Positions 1-8,096 of a stretch of DNA of 64,000 nt are shown here, in pieces; position 1 is the stretch's first letter, and the number at the start of each line of letters is the position of its first letter. The translations under genes were made by a program, and so were the position numbers. The notes under the pieces were generated by a model, which saw only the letters and a program-made list of their open reading frames with translations, was not told the DNA's origin and ran no database searches. The stretch comes from Bacteroidia bacterium (lineage in GTDB: Bacteria; Bacteroidota; Bacteroidia; J057; JADKCL01): assembly GCA_020635905.1 (NCBI GenBank), contig JACJYV010000004.1:766016-830015 (forward strand). Direction: 5' to 3'.

Positions 1-349
1 AAATTCCCTCCACGGGTTGCGGAGAGGTAAAATCGCAAATGTAATCTGTACCGCGGTCCACCAGCAAAAATTCGCCCTGTTTCAGGGTTTTGGTGCCTGT
101 GCGAAAATGATAAGTTTCATTTCCATGCAGCACCATTTTTAAAGAAAGAGAAGTGGAAGTTTCCTGCGTTTGAAAATGGGAAAGGTTGGAATGGATCGTG
201 CAATTATCCGCTTTTTGGCGGTAAGAAAAGAGGTTATGTGGGTTTAAACGCAGAACCACGCGGTGTTTGGGATTAGAGGTTTGATCATTTTTACGCAGAA
301 AAACAGGAAAGGATATGTCGCGGGCTGGCAAATCTGCATCGGGATTCAT
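1..349 (-). CDS. AraC-type transcriptional regulator, N-terminal part (partial)
   Basis: This minus-strand gene starts at an ATG at 349 and runs off the left edge of the window, so only the first 116 residues are visible. The segment around residues 75-110 (LHGNETYHFRTG, then LKQGEFLLVDRGTDYIC) reads like the cupin-type sensing domain found at the N-terminus of AraC/XylS regulators, in which a small ligand or peptide is bound and the DNA-binding helix-turn-helix lies at the C-terminus. The helix-turn-helix is outside the window, so the family call rests on the cupin part alone. The gene is divergent from the lipoprotein gene at 451, with about 100 bases between them for both promoters. A different cupin protein cannot be excluded. 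Confidence 0.5.
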   Translation of the reverse strand, partial: MNPDADLPARDISFPVFLRKNDQTSNPKHRVVLRLNPHNLFSYRQKADNCTIHSNLSHFQTQETSTSLSLKMVLHGNETYHFRTGTKTLKQGEFLLVDRGTDYICDFTSPQPVEGI

Positions 350-450
350 TTTGCCCAAACTTTGCAACAAGAGAGGGAATTTGATCAGGATATATTTTGG
401 ATGTGTTGGAGGGAAGGATTAATTTGGAATAATCTTTAACAGAGAGAGTT

Positions 451-858
451 ATGAGTAATTTCAGGAAATTCAAATTGATTTGTGCGGTATTTCTGCCTTT
501 GTCCGCCATGCTGCTTTCCCTTCCCGCCTGCGGCCCTAAGGACGACGATCCAACAGATATTACCCCCGACAGCACCACCTCTCTTACCTTCAGGTTGTAT
601 GAGCAGAGCGTGGATACAGGTCCGTTTGCTGTAGGTGCCCTGGTCGGTCTGGCCGCCACGGATGTACAACGCGACAATGGAATTTTCCTTTTCAGCCGCA
701 CTTCAGATCAGGTGGGCGTCGCAAAATTTACCGCCATTGACACCATTACTTATTATTATAACATTCAATGGGTAAGTCCCATGAACGTGCAAAAAGTCAA
801 AAAGGGAACCGTAAAATTGTCTGTTGCGGAAAAGAAAACCCTGTTTTTTGCCTTGTAA
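451..858 (+). CDS. Small lipoprotein of unknown function
   Basis: A 135-residue protein with a hydrophobic signal segment followed by the lipobox LPAC, so it is predicted to be lipid-modified at the cysteine near residue 27 and carried to the outer membrane. Acidic residues (PKDDDP) directly after the lipidated cysteine resemble the export signal described for surface-exposed lipoproteins in Bacteroidota. The mature part is short, about 108 residues, rich in Thr, Val and Phe and probably a small beta domain; no catalytic motif is visible. It converges on the rhomboid protease gene, which ends 4 bases after its stop. No function is proposed. Confidence 0.75.
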   Translation: MSNFRKFKLICAVFLPLSAMLLSLPACGPKDDDPTDITPDSTTSLTFRLYEQSVDTGPFAVGALVGLAATDVQRDNGIFLFSRTSDQVGVAKFTAIDTITYYYNIQWVSPMNVQKVKKGTVKLSVAEKKTLFFAL

Positions 859-862
859 TTGC

Positions 863-1786
863 TCAGGCCTGACCAGGCTGATCTGAATCTGAGGCCGAAC
901 GGCCGCCGGGCCCGTTTCGCTTATTGATCTGATCACTCAGGTAATACAATCTTGATTTTTCCTGCTCGGAAAGGCTGCCCAATCCCTTCCTGGCCACCTT
1001 ATCCAGCAATTCATCCAGTTCCCGCTGCCGCATTTTTGCAGGAGAATCTCCTCTTTCATATACCACTTTCATCTTCGTTTTACGGGCTCCTCCTCCCCCA
1101 CCTGTCTGGCCTGATTTCACCTTCTGAAACCAGATTTCAAAGGCCACCATTTTGCCGGGGGTCAGGTAGAGGTAAAAATAAAATGCCATGGGCAAAACCA
1201 TCAGCAAGATCATCCACCAGTGAGTTTGCAGGATTTCAGGATTAATCACCACCCCAAAAATCATCCCCACAATGGCCCCGCCCAGGTGTGCGTCGTGGCC
1301 AATATTTCCCGAACGTGTTTTCATGCCATAGAGGGAATACAAAACAAATAATATGGCAAACAGCCAACCCGGGATAATTCCAAAAATGCGAACCAGATCA
1401 GGATCAATGAAAACCGTGGCAAATATTACCCCGCTCACTGCCCCTGAAGCCCCTACCGCACTGTAATAGGGATCATTGCGATGCATAAACAGGGACAATA
1501 AGCCCCCACCCGCCAGACTCGCGAGGTAGGTTACCAGAAATATCATGCTACCCTGAAAATATTCAAGAAATTTCCCAAAAGAGTACAGGGAAATCATGTT
1601 GAAAATGAGGTGCATCCAGTTTCCGTGCAGGAAAGCTGAGGTCAGGAGGCGCTCATATTGCTTCTGGATGTTGATGGCGTGAACCTGAAAAAGATAGCGG
1701 GCGAAAAAATCGCGGTTTTGAAAGGCGTAGGCGCTCACCCCCAGATTCAATACAATAAGACAAAGCGTAAATAAAGGTTCGCCCAT
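863..1786 (-). CDS. Rhomboid family intramembrane serine protease
   Basis: A 307-residue membrane protein with the rhomboid signature. The HGNWMHLIFN segment (residues 54-63) supplies the His and Asn that form the oxyanion site, GASGAVSG places the nucleophilic Ser at about residue 114, and HDAHLGG places the catalytic His at about residue 167. About six hydrophobic helices occupy the first 225 residues. A charged C-terminal tail (about residues 235-307, including RQRELDELLDKVARKGLGSL) lies outside the membrane and resembles the helical tail common on Bacteroidota rhomboids. The enzyme is expected to cut membrane proteins within or near a transmembrane helix; its substrate is unknown. It is divergent from the SRPBCC gene at 1880. 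Confidence 0.9.
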   Translation of the reverse strand: MGEPLFTLCLIVLNLGVSAYAFQNRDFFARYLFQVHAINIQKQYERLLTSAFLHGNWMHLIFNMISLYSFGKFLEYFQGSMIFLVTYLASLAGGGLLSLFMHRNDPYYSAVGASGAVSGVIFATVFIDPDLVRIFGIIPGWLFAILFVLYSLYGMKTRSGNIGHDAHLGGAIVGMIFGVVINPEILQTHWWMILLMVLPMAFYFYLYLTPGKMVAFEIWFQKVKSGQTGGGGGARKTKMKVVYERGDSPAKMRQRELDELLDKVARKGLGSLSEQEKSRLYYLSDQINKRNGPGGRSASDSDQPGQA

Positions 1787-1879
1787 TTTTTATAAGTTTA
1801 GTTGGTCCAATTTATTAAATAATGTTTGAAATTGTATTTTAATACCTTTTCGAAAAAATGACCGTCTGGGTTCTGGATT

Positions 1880-2443
1880 ATGAAAATTTTTAAGAAAATA
1901 TTGGTGGGCATTGCCATTTTGGGCCTGGTGCTGGTCGTAGCCAGCAATTTTCTCCCCTCCTCCTACTCCGTTACCCGCGAGTTGACCCTTGGGGCCAGCC
2001 CTGAACGTGTTTATGAGGCGGTTTCCAATCTCGAAACCTGGGAAAAGTGGGCGACTTTCTCATTGCCCGCCGAACCCAATGCCACCATCATTTACGGAGA
2101 CACCACTGCGGGCGCAGGCGCCCGGAAAAAGTGGAGCCTCATTCCCAAAAAGGAATACGGCGAAAAACAAAAGGAAATCCCCCTGGGATGGATCAGGATC
2201 AAATCTGCTGAAAAGCCAGCCAGGGTAACTTTTTCTTATACCATGGACGCAGAAGAGCACCTGGTTGATGGAGAAATTTTACTCACTAAAGTCAGTGAAA
2301 ACGAAACCAAAGTTTCCTGGACCTTCAGTGGCAATTTCAGGAAACAGCCCTTTGAAAAGTACCTTGGCCTTTGGATCGACAGTCTTTTGGGCAAAAGGAT
2401 TTCGGAAACTTTGGAGAAATTGAATGATTTCTGCCAAAAATAA
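1880..2443 (+). CDS. SRPBCC-fold protein with N-terminal membrane anchor
   Basis: A 187-residue protein. Residues 1-28 form one hydrophobic helix (signal anchor), and the rest reads as a START/SRPBCC domain of the polyketide cyclase type. This is supported by the opening SYSVTRELTLGASPERVYEA, followed by the NLETWEKWATF turn and a C-terminal helix ending in ISETLEKLNDFCQK. Proteins of this fold bind hydrophobic small ligands in a deep cavity, and most anchored bacterial members have no known ligand. The upstream region shared with the divergent rhomboid gene is AT-rich and long enough (93 bases) for two promoters. It converges with the six-repeat gene, with 5 bases between stops. Confidence 0.75.
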   Translation: MKIFKKILVGIAILGLVLVVASNFLPSSYSVTRELTLGASPERVYEAVSNLETWEKWATFSLPAEPNATIIYGDTTAGAGARKKWSLIPKKEYGEKQKEIPLGWIRIKSAEKPARVTFSYTMDAEEHLVDGEILLTKVSENETKVSWTFSGNFRKQPFEKYLGLWIDSLLGKRISETLEKLNDFCQK

Positions 2444-2448
2444 ACCCA

Positions 2449-2772
2449 TCAGTGCTTTTTCCAGCCTGCGTCAGATTTCCAGTCCGTGTAGTAAATCACG
2501 ATATCCGCTTCTGACTTCCACTCAGTAAAGTAGATTTTCCAGTCTGCGTCGCTTTTCCATTCGGTCGTGTACCAAATCCCGCTGTCCTCCTTTGCATCAG
2601 ATTTCCAGTCAGTTTTGTACACCACCATGTTCGCATCGCTTTTCCAGTCAGTTACATACACGATTTTGTCGGCATCGCTTTTCCATTCCGTCACATATAC
2701 CACCTGGGCAGAGAGTTGATTCACTCCCAAACCCAGCAGCAGGAACATAACCAAAAAACCAATTCTTTTCAT
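2449..2772 (-). CDS. Small exported six-repeat protein (DUF6150-like)
   Basis: A 107-residue protein made of a signal peptide (MKRIGFLVMFLLLGLGVNQLSAQ) followed by six nearly perfect 13-residue repeats of the form VYVTEWKSDAD. Each repeat carries an aromatic-x-T-(D/E)-W-K-S-(D/E)-A core, so the mature protein is almost entirely repeat and probably folds as a small regular beta structure. The pattern resembles a short repeat family in Bacteroidota that I believe is catalogued as DUF6150; its role is unknown. It lacks a T9SS sorting domain, so periplasmic residence is likely. A 122-bp palindromic element (2799-2920) sits immediately upstream of its start. Confidence 0.7.
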   Translation of the reverse strand: MKRIGFLVMFLLLGLGVNQLSAQVVYVTEWKSDADKIVYVTDWKSDANMVVYKTDWKSDAKEDSGIWYTTEWKSDADWKIYFTEWKSEADIVIYYTDWKSDAGWKKH

Positions 2773-2798
2773 TTTATCAGAGCTTTGAATTTAATTAT

Positions 2799-2920
2799 GG
2801 GCACCTTTAAAAACAAGGAAGGTCAGGGCGGACACAGTTGCAGACAGCGGAGTTTACCGGGGTAAATGAGCATTTCTGAAACAAGTCCAACGCAGAGATT
2901 CAAAGTTTTTAGGGGTTCCC
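2799..2920. repeat. Long-palindrome interspersed element, copy 1
   Basis: A 122-bp element with imperfect terminal inverted repeats (GGGCACCTTTAAAAAC at the left, the complement of GGGAACCCCTAAAAAC at the right). It is a long imperfect palindrome through most of its length, with a central TTTACCGGGGTAAA hairpin tip. It starts at the base next to the stop codon of the 1554-residue protein gene and ends 26 bases before the start codon of the six-repeat gene. Related copies lie at 32471-32591 and 56376-56494 in the same orientation. Confidence 0.8.
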
Positions 2921-5900
2921 TTATCTTACCAGAGTCAGGTTACCCGTGTATTCACGATCACCCGTTTTGATGTAGTAGAAATACACGCCTTCGGCCACTT
3001 TCTGCCCGGCCAGACCGGGCGACGCGCTGATTCCGTTCCAACCTTCATTTTTGTTGCGGGTGGCAAAATGTTCCACGCCCCAACGGTCACGAATGCTCAT
3101 CACAAAGGGTTGGTCCCCTGAATAATTCACCCTGAATTCATCCTGGAAACCGTCTCCGTTAGGAGTAAAGACGTTGGGTATGAATAAGGTGGGATCTGTT
3201 ATGAGATAGGGTCCGTGGGTTACCTCTGCCTCGCAGCCTTGTTCCGTGCTGATCTGCAATTTCACGTAGTACTCTCCCGGGAATTCAAACACGTGCTCCA
3301 CATTTTCACCCGCCGCGATTTTACCATCCCCAAAATCCCACAGCCAGGAAATTGCATTCTCAGACTGATCAAAGAAGGTAATGGCGGGGCCAGGCAGGGT
3401 AAATTCTGTTGGATACTGAGGATTCGAGCTAAAATCAGCGCTGGCCGTATCGTACACATGTATCTCGAGTTCTGTGCTCGAGGTACAATTGCCAATGTTG
3501 CTGGGTGTCAGGGTAATCACATAAGTGCCTGGCTCCGTATAGGTGTGGGCAGGATTCTGCTGATTGCTGACGGGAGTTCCGTCACCCCAATCCCAGGTAC
3601 GGAAAATGGTATGATCAGAAATATCCATCACGGAAACCATGAAGGGAATACATCCTTCCGTAAAGGAATTGGTATAGGCCGCTTCGGGAGTGGGGATCAC
3701 ATCAATGCCCACCGAGGCAGTATCCTTACAGGGGCCTTCTGTGATGATCAGCTGGAATACCGTATTGGAATCCGGGGTGGCGTAAGGATTTTGCTCATGT
3801 GACGAATGCACCCAGGCAGAAGGACTCCAGTCGTAGGTCTGGGCTCCGCTTCCTCCCCAGCTAAAGAGGTGAACCGTGTCTCCCCCACACACCCGCGAGG
3901 TATCAATCGCCACCCTGGCGCCAATTTCCGGCACCACCGTAACAAGCACTGAGTCCATGGTCTCGCAGGTATTGTAATTGACCGTGAGGTAGTACATCGT
4001 GGTCACGGTAGGATCAGCGGTAGGTTGCAAAACATGCACATTGCTGAGCGAGTCATTGGGCGACCAGGAATAATAAATCTGGGAAGGATCGTCAACCTGA
4101 TCCAGGGTATTATAATAAATACTGCCCGGCAAAACCAGAGACTGGCCTTCGCACAAAATCTGATCTGCGCCAGCCTCCGCAGTTGGAGTGGGTTTCACCC
4201 ATAGTACCGTGCTGTCCACCGAACTTCCACAACCATAATTGGAGTAGGCGATCAGGTAGAAAGTGGTGGTCTGGGCGGGATTTACATACGGATCTTCATC
4301 TGTTTGAGAACTGTAAATACCACTACCTGGCAACCAAATGTAGGAATAGCTTCCCGAGAAAATATCTCCCGAAGCTTCCCCGTCCAGTTGACCAATTTCG
4401 CCATAGCAAACCTCGACATCCGGGCCAGCATCCGCGGTTGGGCGGGTGTGCACCACTACGGTCACGGTGTCTGCATATCCCGGACAGCCATTTGACCAAA
4501 CATTAAAGGTATAAGTGGTGGTAGCGCTCGGAAAAGCCCAGGGATTGGTAATACTGGGATTGCTCAAACCCGTGGAAGGCGACCACTGGTATGAATAATT
4601 GGGACCTGCATTATGCCCGATGCCCGGCAGGAGCACCGAGTCATGCAGGCAGATGTGCTGCAGGTCGGGCCCCGCATCTGCAATGGGCAGGGGATGAACG
4701 GTCAGAACCATGGATGAAGTGGAATCCACGGTGGTCAGACCGCTGGAACATCCGTTGGTTTGGGACATTACCACCAGGGTATAGATGGTGGTTGAATCAG
4801 GTCTTGCGCAGGGATTTTGCACTGTATCAGAGCTCAATCCCACGGAGGGATACCATTGATAACTGTAAGGCCCGGGCGCCCCTGTCACTGATGCATTCAG
4901 GATGGTACAAGGCGCATTATCTGAGCAAATCGCCTTGTCTGGTCCTGCATTCACGATGGGCTTGGGCAGCACCACCATCAGTACAGAGTCAAGCGGGGAA
5001 GGACAGCCGGTCACATCCACTGCCTGCACGTAGTACCAGTTGGTGGAAGTGGGATTGGCGGTGGTGGCATAATTATTGATCTGGCTCAGACCGCAATTGC
5101 CCAATCCGGGTTTACAACTCCAGGTATAAAAATAGGGTGAAGTTCCACCTGCCGCACTGGCAAACAGGCTGTCTCCCCCTTCTCCTTCGCAGAATTCAAA
5201 CGGTGCCCCATAAATGGTGACCGAAGGTTGGCCTCCGTCCGGCACGAAAACGCTGGTGTTGGCCACACAGCCATTCGCATCCGTCACAGTGACGGAATAA
5301 TTGCCCGTGGCCAGCAAGGTGGCCACATTGGTCAGGGCGCCGCTGGTCCAGGTATAGGAATAAGGAGGCAGGCCTCCTGCCGCAACCACCGTGGCCGTAC
5401 CATCAGACCAGCCCTTACAGGTAGCTGCGCTGGTCTGGGTGGTCAACTGCAGGGGGGCAGGCTGGGTAAGGGTAATCGAAGCTGAATCCTGACAACCCAA
5501 TGCATCCGTGACAAAGCAAATGTAAGTGCCAATGGGCAACCCGTTGGCCGTTGCGGCGTTGCCGCCTGAAGGGAACCAGTTGTAGGCATATGGGCCCGTT
5601 CCGCCCGAGGCCACCACGGTGGCAGAGCCGTTCGAGCCGCCATTGCAGGTGATGTTTACACCTGAAATGGTGGTATTCAGCTGGGTGGGTTGGGTAATGG
5701 TGGTCGAGGCGTTGGCTGAGCAGCCATTGGCATCTGTGATGACAACGTTATACGTTCCAATGGGAAGATTGGCAATAGACTGGGTGGTTTGCCCGCCCGG
5801 CACCGGCCAGAAATAGGTGTAACCTCCTACCCCGCCGCCGCCGGTGGCGGTGGCTGTTCCGTTGCTACCGTTGAAGCAGGAAACATTGGTGGAAGAGGCA

Positions 5901-7585
5901 GAGGCGGTTACCTGGGTAGGCTGAGTAACGACCGCAGTTGCAGTATCTTTGCACCCGCCTGCGTCTGTAACTTCCACGTCATAACTACCGGCCGCCAGGC
6001 CGGTGGCGGTAGCCGTGGTCTGGCCCGAGCCCAACCAAAGGAAGGTATAGCTTAACCCTCCAATGCCGGTCGCGGTGGCCGTTCCGTTATTTCCGCCAAA
6101 ACAGGTAACTGGTGTTGTCCCGGTTATGGAGGCGGTTATGCCTCCTTGCGTATTCACTATCACCGTCGCCGAATCCATACAACCCGCACTGTCTGTGACA
6201 TAGACCGTATAGGTTCCCGCGAGTACATTGTGCAAAGTATCCGTAATCTGGCCGCCAGGCTGCCAGTTGTAGGTGTAGGGTCCCGTACCTCCGGATACGG
6301 TTACCCAGGCAGCGCCGTCCGAGTTTCCGCAAAATGCATCAAGGGAATCCGTAACCAGCACCAATGGGGGAGCGGAATTTACCAGTACGGTTATGGTGGT
6401 GGAACAGGAATCTGAGTCCATTACAGTCACGTTGTACTGACCGGGACAAAGTCCAAAAATGGTGTCCGTAGTACCTCCGTTGCTCCAGGAATAGGTAAAA
6501 GGAGGATTTCCTGCCGGGATGGCGTAAGCATATCCGTCGCAGGAATTGGGACAGGAAACATCCACTGCCGCAGCTTGTGAAACCGGGCAGCAACTGAGAT
6601 AGGCATTGAAAATGTACGGGGGATCGCCCGTACAGGCCAGGCTGCTCCAACTCCCCGATTCACCGTCTGCGTAATTATCCACAGAAATGGTCAAATCTGC
6701 ACCAGGCGAGCCCGGCAAACAGGTATCCGTGGTCACGGTCCAGCAAAATACCCAACTGAAACTGGTACAATTATCTCCGTAATTATTCCCGGGAATTCCG
6801 TCAAGGGGTGTTCGGTCATAGAAAAATCCTGGCCCGACGACCAGGGAAGTGGCCGTACTGGTACAGGATGTGTACCAGGCCCAGTTCCCGCTTTGGTCAC
6901 ATGAGGCAGCCGGCACCACACTCAGGGTGGAAAGGTCCCAGCCAGCGCCAAAGGTTGGCACCAGGCCGTGAAACCAGTTGGCAGACTGCTGGGTATAATC
7001 GGTTACGGTGAAACAGAAATTCACGGTCACCCCGGGTCCGTACACCCCACCCACCGGAGGTGGATTGGCGGTCATACTCTGGGCCACCACGCAGTAGTTG
7101 GCGTTATTATTATTGGTAATACACAACTGAAAGCTGCCGCTGTCCGCCACAGAGCCACCACTAACCTGTATGTAATAGGTGAAGCCGGGCGAAATCGGGG
7201 CAAACAGGGCATTGATATTCCCGTTGGCGCTGACCGCGCAACCTGTTCCAATCAGGGAGCCACAGGCTCCTGTGTAAAGGGCAATATTGGCGGAAGCCAG
7301 GTTGCTGGTAAAATTCACCACCAACTCATTGTCAGAAGCCGTAAAGGTGTACCAAACGTCGCCTGCCGGGTTGGCAAGATTGCCTGATGAAGGCTGGCAG
7401 TTGGTTTGAGCGGGATAAGGAAAGGCCGGGGTGGCACTCATATTATCACCATTCAAACAAGCCTGATTACCTGTGGAAAGGGTACCAAAGTTAATGGCAT
7501 TAACACAGTTATCGTTGAAAGGCTGGGCGAAGCCCGCCAGACAGGTCAGGGTAAAAAGCAGAAAAATTGTACAAATCCTTCCCAT
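2921..7585 (-). CDS. Giant T9SS-secreted SprB/PKD-repeat surface protein (CHU_C)
   Basis: A 1554-residue secreted protein. In order it has: a signal peptide (residues 1-20, ending AGFAQ); a pre-peptidase-like beta domain (about 25-165, WYTFTASDNELVVNF); a Cys-containing linker domain to about 345; six SprB-type repeats of about 75 residues (each CxGxxDGxAxV...GGxxPYxYxW...AGxYxVxVTDxxGC); five or six Ig-like repeats opening with variants of ADAGPD...IC; two PKD domains with WDWGDGTPV and WLWDFGDG; and a CHU_C sorting domain beginning IPNVFTPNGDGFQDEF. SprB repeats are known from the mobile gliding adhesin of Flavobacterium, so a cell-surface adhesin role is plausible but unproved. The C-terminal half is paralogous to the 1661-residue protein upstream. 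Its start lies 1 base beyond the stop of the small gene at 7587, so the two are probably cotranscribed. Confidence 0.9.
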   Translation of the reverse strand: MGRICTIFLLFTLTCLAGFAQPFNDNCVNAINFGTLSTGNQACLNGDNMSATPAFPYPAQTNCQPSSGNLANPAGDVWYTFTASDNELVVNFTSNLASANIALYTGACGSLIGTGCAVSANGNINALFAPISPGFTYYIQVSGGSVADSGSFQLCITNNNNANYCVVAQSMTANPPPVGGVYGPGVTVNFCFTVTDYTQQSANWFHGLVPTFGAGWDLSTLSVVPAASCDQSGNWAWYTSCTSTATSLVVGPGFFYDRTPLDGIPGNNYGDNCTSFSWVFCWTVTTDTCLPGSPGADLTISVDNYADGESGSWSSLACTGDPPYIFNAYLSCCPVSQAAAVDVSCPNSCDGYAYAIPAGNPPFTYSWSNGGTTDTIFGLCPGQYNVTVMDSDSCSTTITVLVNSAPPLVLVTDSLDAFCGNSDGAAWVTVSGGTGPYTYNWQPGGQITDTLHNVLAGTYTVYVTDSAGCMDSATVIVNTQGGITASITGTTPVTCFGGNNGTATATGIGGLSYTFLWLGSGQTTATATGLAAGSYDVEVTDAGGCKDTATAVVTQPTQVTASASSTNVSCFNGSNGTATATGGGGVGGYTYFWPVPGGQTTQSIANLPIGTYNVVITDANGCSANASTTITQPTQLNTTISGVNITCNGGSNGSATVVASGGTGPYAYNWFPSGGNAATANGLPIGTYICFVTDALGCQDSASITLTQPAPLQLTTQTSAATCKGWSDGTATVVAAGGLPPYSYTWTSGALTNVATLLATGNYSVTVTDANGCVANTSVFVPDGGQPSVTIYGAPFEFCEGEGGDSLFASAAGGTSPYFYTWSCKPGLGNCGLSQINNYATTANPTSTNWYYVQAVDVTGCPSPLDSVLMVVLPKPIVNAGPDKAICSDNAPCTILNASVTGAPGPYSYQWYPSVGLSSDTVQNPCARPDSTTIYTLVVMSQTNGCSSGLTTVDSTSSMVLTVHPLPIADAGPDLQHICLHDSVLLPGIGHNAGPNYSYQWSPSTGLSNPSITNPWAFPSATTTYTFNVWSNGCPGYADTVTVVVHTRPTADAGPDVEVCYGEIGQLDGEASGDIFSGSYSYIWLPGSGIYSSQTDEDPYVNPAQTTTFYLIAYSNYGCGSSVDSTVLWVKPTPTAEAGADQILCEGQSLVLPGSIYYNTLDQVDDPSQIYYSWSPNDSLSNVHVLQPTADPTVTTMYYLTVNYNTCETMDSVLVTVVPEIGARVAIDTSRVCGGDTVHLFSWGGSGAQTYDWSPSAWVHSSHEQNPYATPDSNTVFQLIITEGPCKDTASVGIDVIPTPEAAYTNSFTEGCIPFMVSVMDISDHTIFRTWDWGDGTPVSNQQNPAHTYTEPGTYVITLTPSNIGNCTSSTELEIHVYDTASADFSSNPQYPTEFTLPGPAITFFDQSENAISWLWDFGDGKIAAGENVEHVFEFPGEYYVKLQISTEQGCEAEVTHGPYLITDPTLFIPNVFTPNGDGFQDEFRVNYSGDQPFVMSIRDRWGVEHFATRNKNEGWNGISASPGLAGQKVAEGVYFYYIKTGDREYTGNLTLVR

Positions 7586-7586
7586 C

Positions 7587-7967
7587 TTATTGTCCTCCCA
7601 TTTTTTTAGCCTCTTCTGCTTTGTCGAATGGTTTCACTTCTTCGACAATCCAACCCTCTGGCTTCAACTCAAACTGATTTCCCAACACAAAACCCGAACG
7701 GTTAATTTCATTGTCGTGAAATGGAATTCCCTTGGCCCTCAACTGAGCTGCAGGAAATAATTCCACCCGGGTCCCATCTTTGAAAAGCATGGTTACCCGA
7801 ACCGTTTCTTTGCGGTAAGGATCAAGGTCGCACATGGCCAGGGCTTTTTCCAGTTTGGCCACATCCATGGTCTCAGAAGGAAATATTTGGTAGGTTCCGG
7901 CGTTTTGAGCGGATAGTTGGGTCAGAAAGAATAAAAAAAAGAGTAAGGCAGTGAGTCTAAAAGCCAT
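7587..7967 (-). CDS. Small exported protein of unknown function
   Basis: A 126-residue protein if translated from the ATG at 7967, which opens a clear signal peptide (MAFRLTALLFFLFFLTQLSA). An upstream in-frame ATG at 8024 would put 19 polar residues ahead of it and is less likely. The mature part contains SETMDVAKLEKALAMCDLD and KETVRVTMLFKDGTRVELFP, suggesting a small alpha/beta domain; no family is recognised. It has no T9SS sorting domain. It ends 1 base before the giant protein gene at 7585 and follows a strong terminator at 8044-8078, so it probably starts a two-gene transcript and may serve the giant protein. Confidence 0.65.
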   Translation of the reverse strand: MAFRLTALLFFLFFLTQLSAQNAGTYQIFPSETMDVAKLEKALAMCDLDPYRKETVRVTMLFKDGTRVELFPAAQLRAKGIPFHDNEINRSGFVLGNQFELKPEGWIVEEVKPFDKAEEAKKMGGQ

Positions 7968-8043
7968 TTTTGGAGGTTTTATTAATGCATCCCAATTTAC
8001 CAAAATAAAAGAAATTTTCTTCATGCTTCTGTGGTCAACCGTA

Positions 8044-8078
8044 AAAAACCCGGCCTCAACGGATGAAGCCGGGTTTTT
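8044..8078 (-). terminator. Rho-independent terminator of the 1661-residue protein gene
   Basis: An 11-bp perfect stem (AAAAACCCGGC and its complement) with a 13-base loop, followed on the minus strand by a run of T. It lies about 20 bases beyond the stop codon at 8097. It separates the upstream giant gene from the small exported protein gene. Confidence 0.85.
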
Positions 8079-8096
8079 CAGTAACCTTTTCAGGTT

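Noticed and set aside
2799..2920. Insertion sequence carrying a transposase
   Set aside because: The element is only about 120 bp with no coding capacity; at most it could be a non-autonomous derivative, which is reported as a finding instead.
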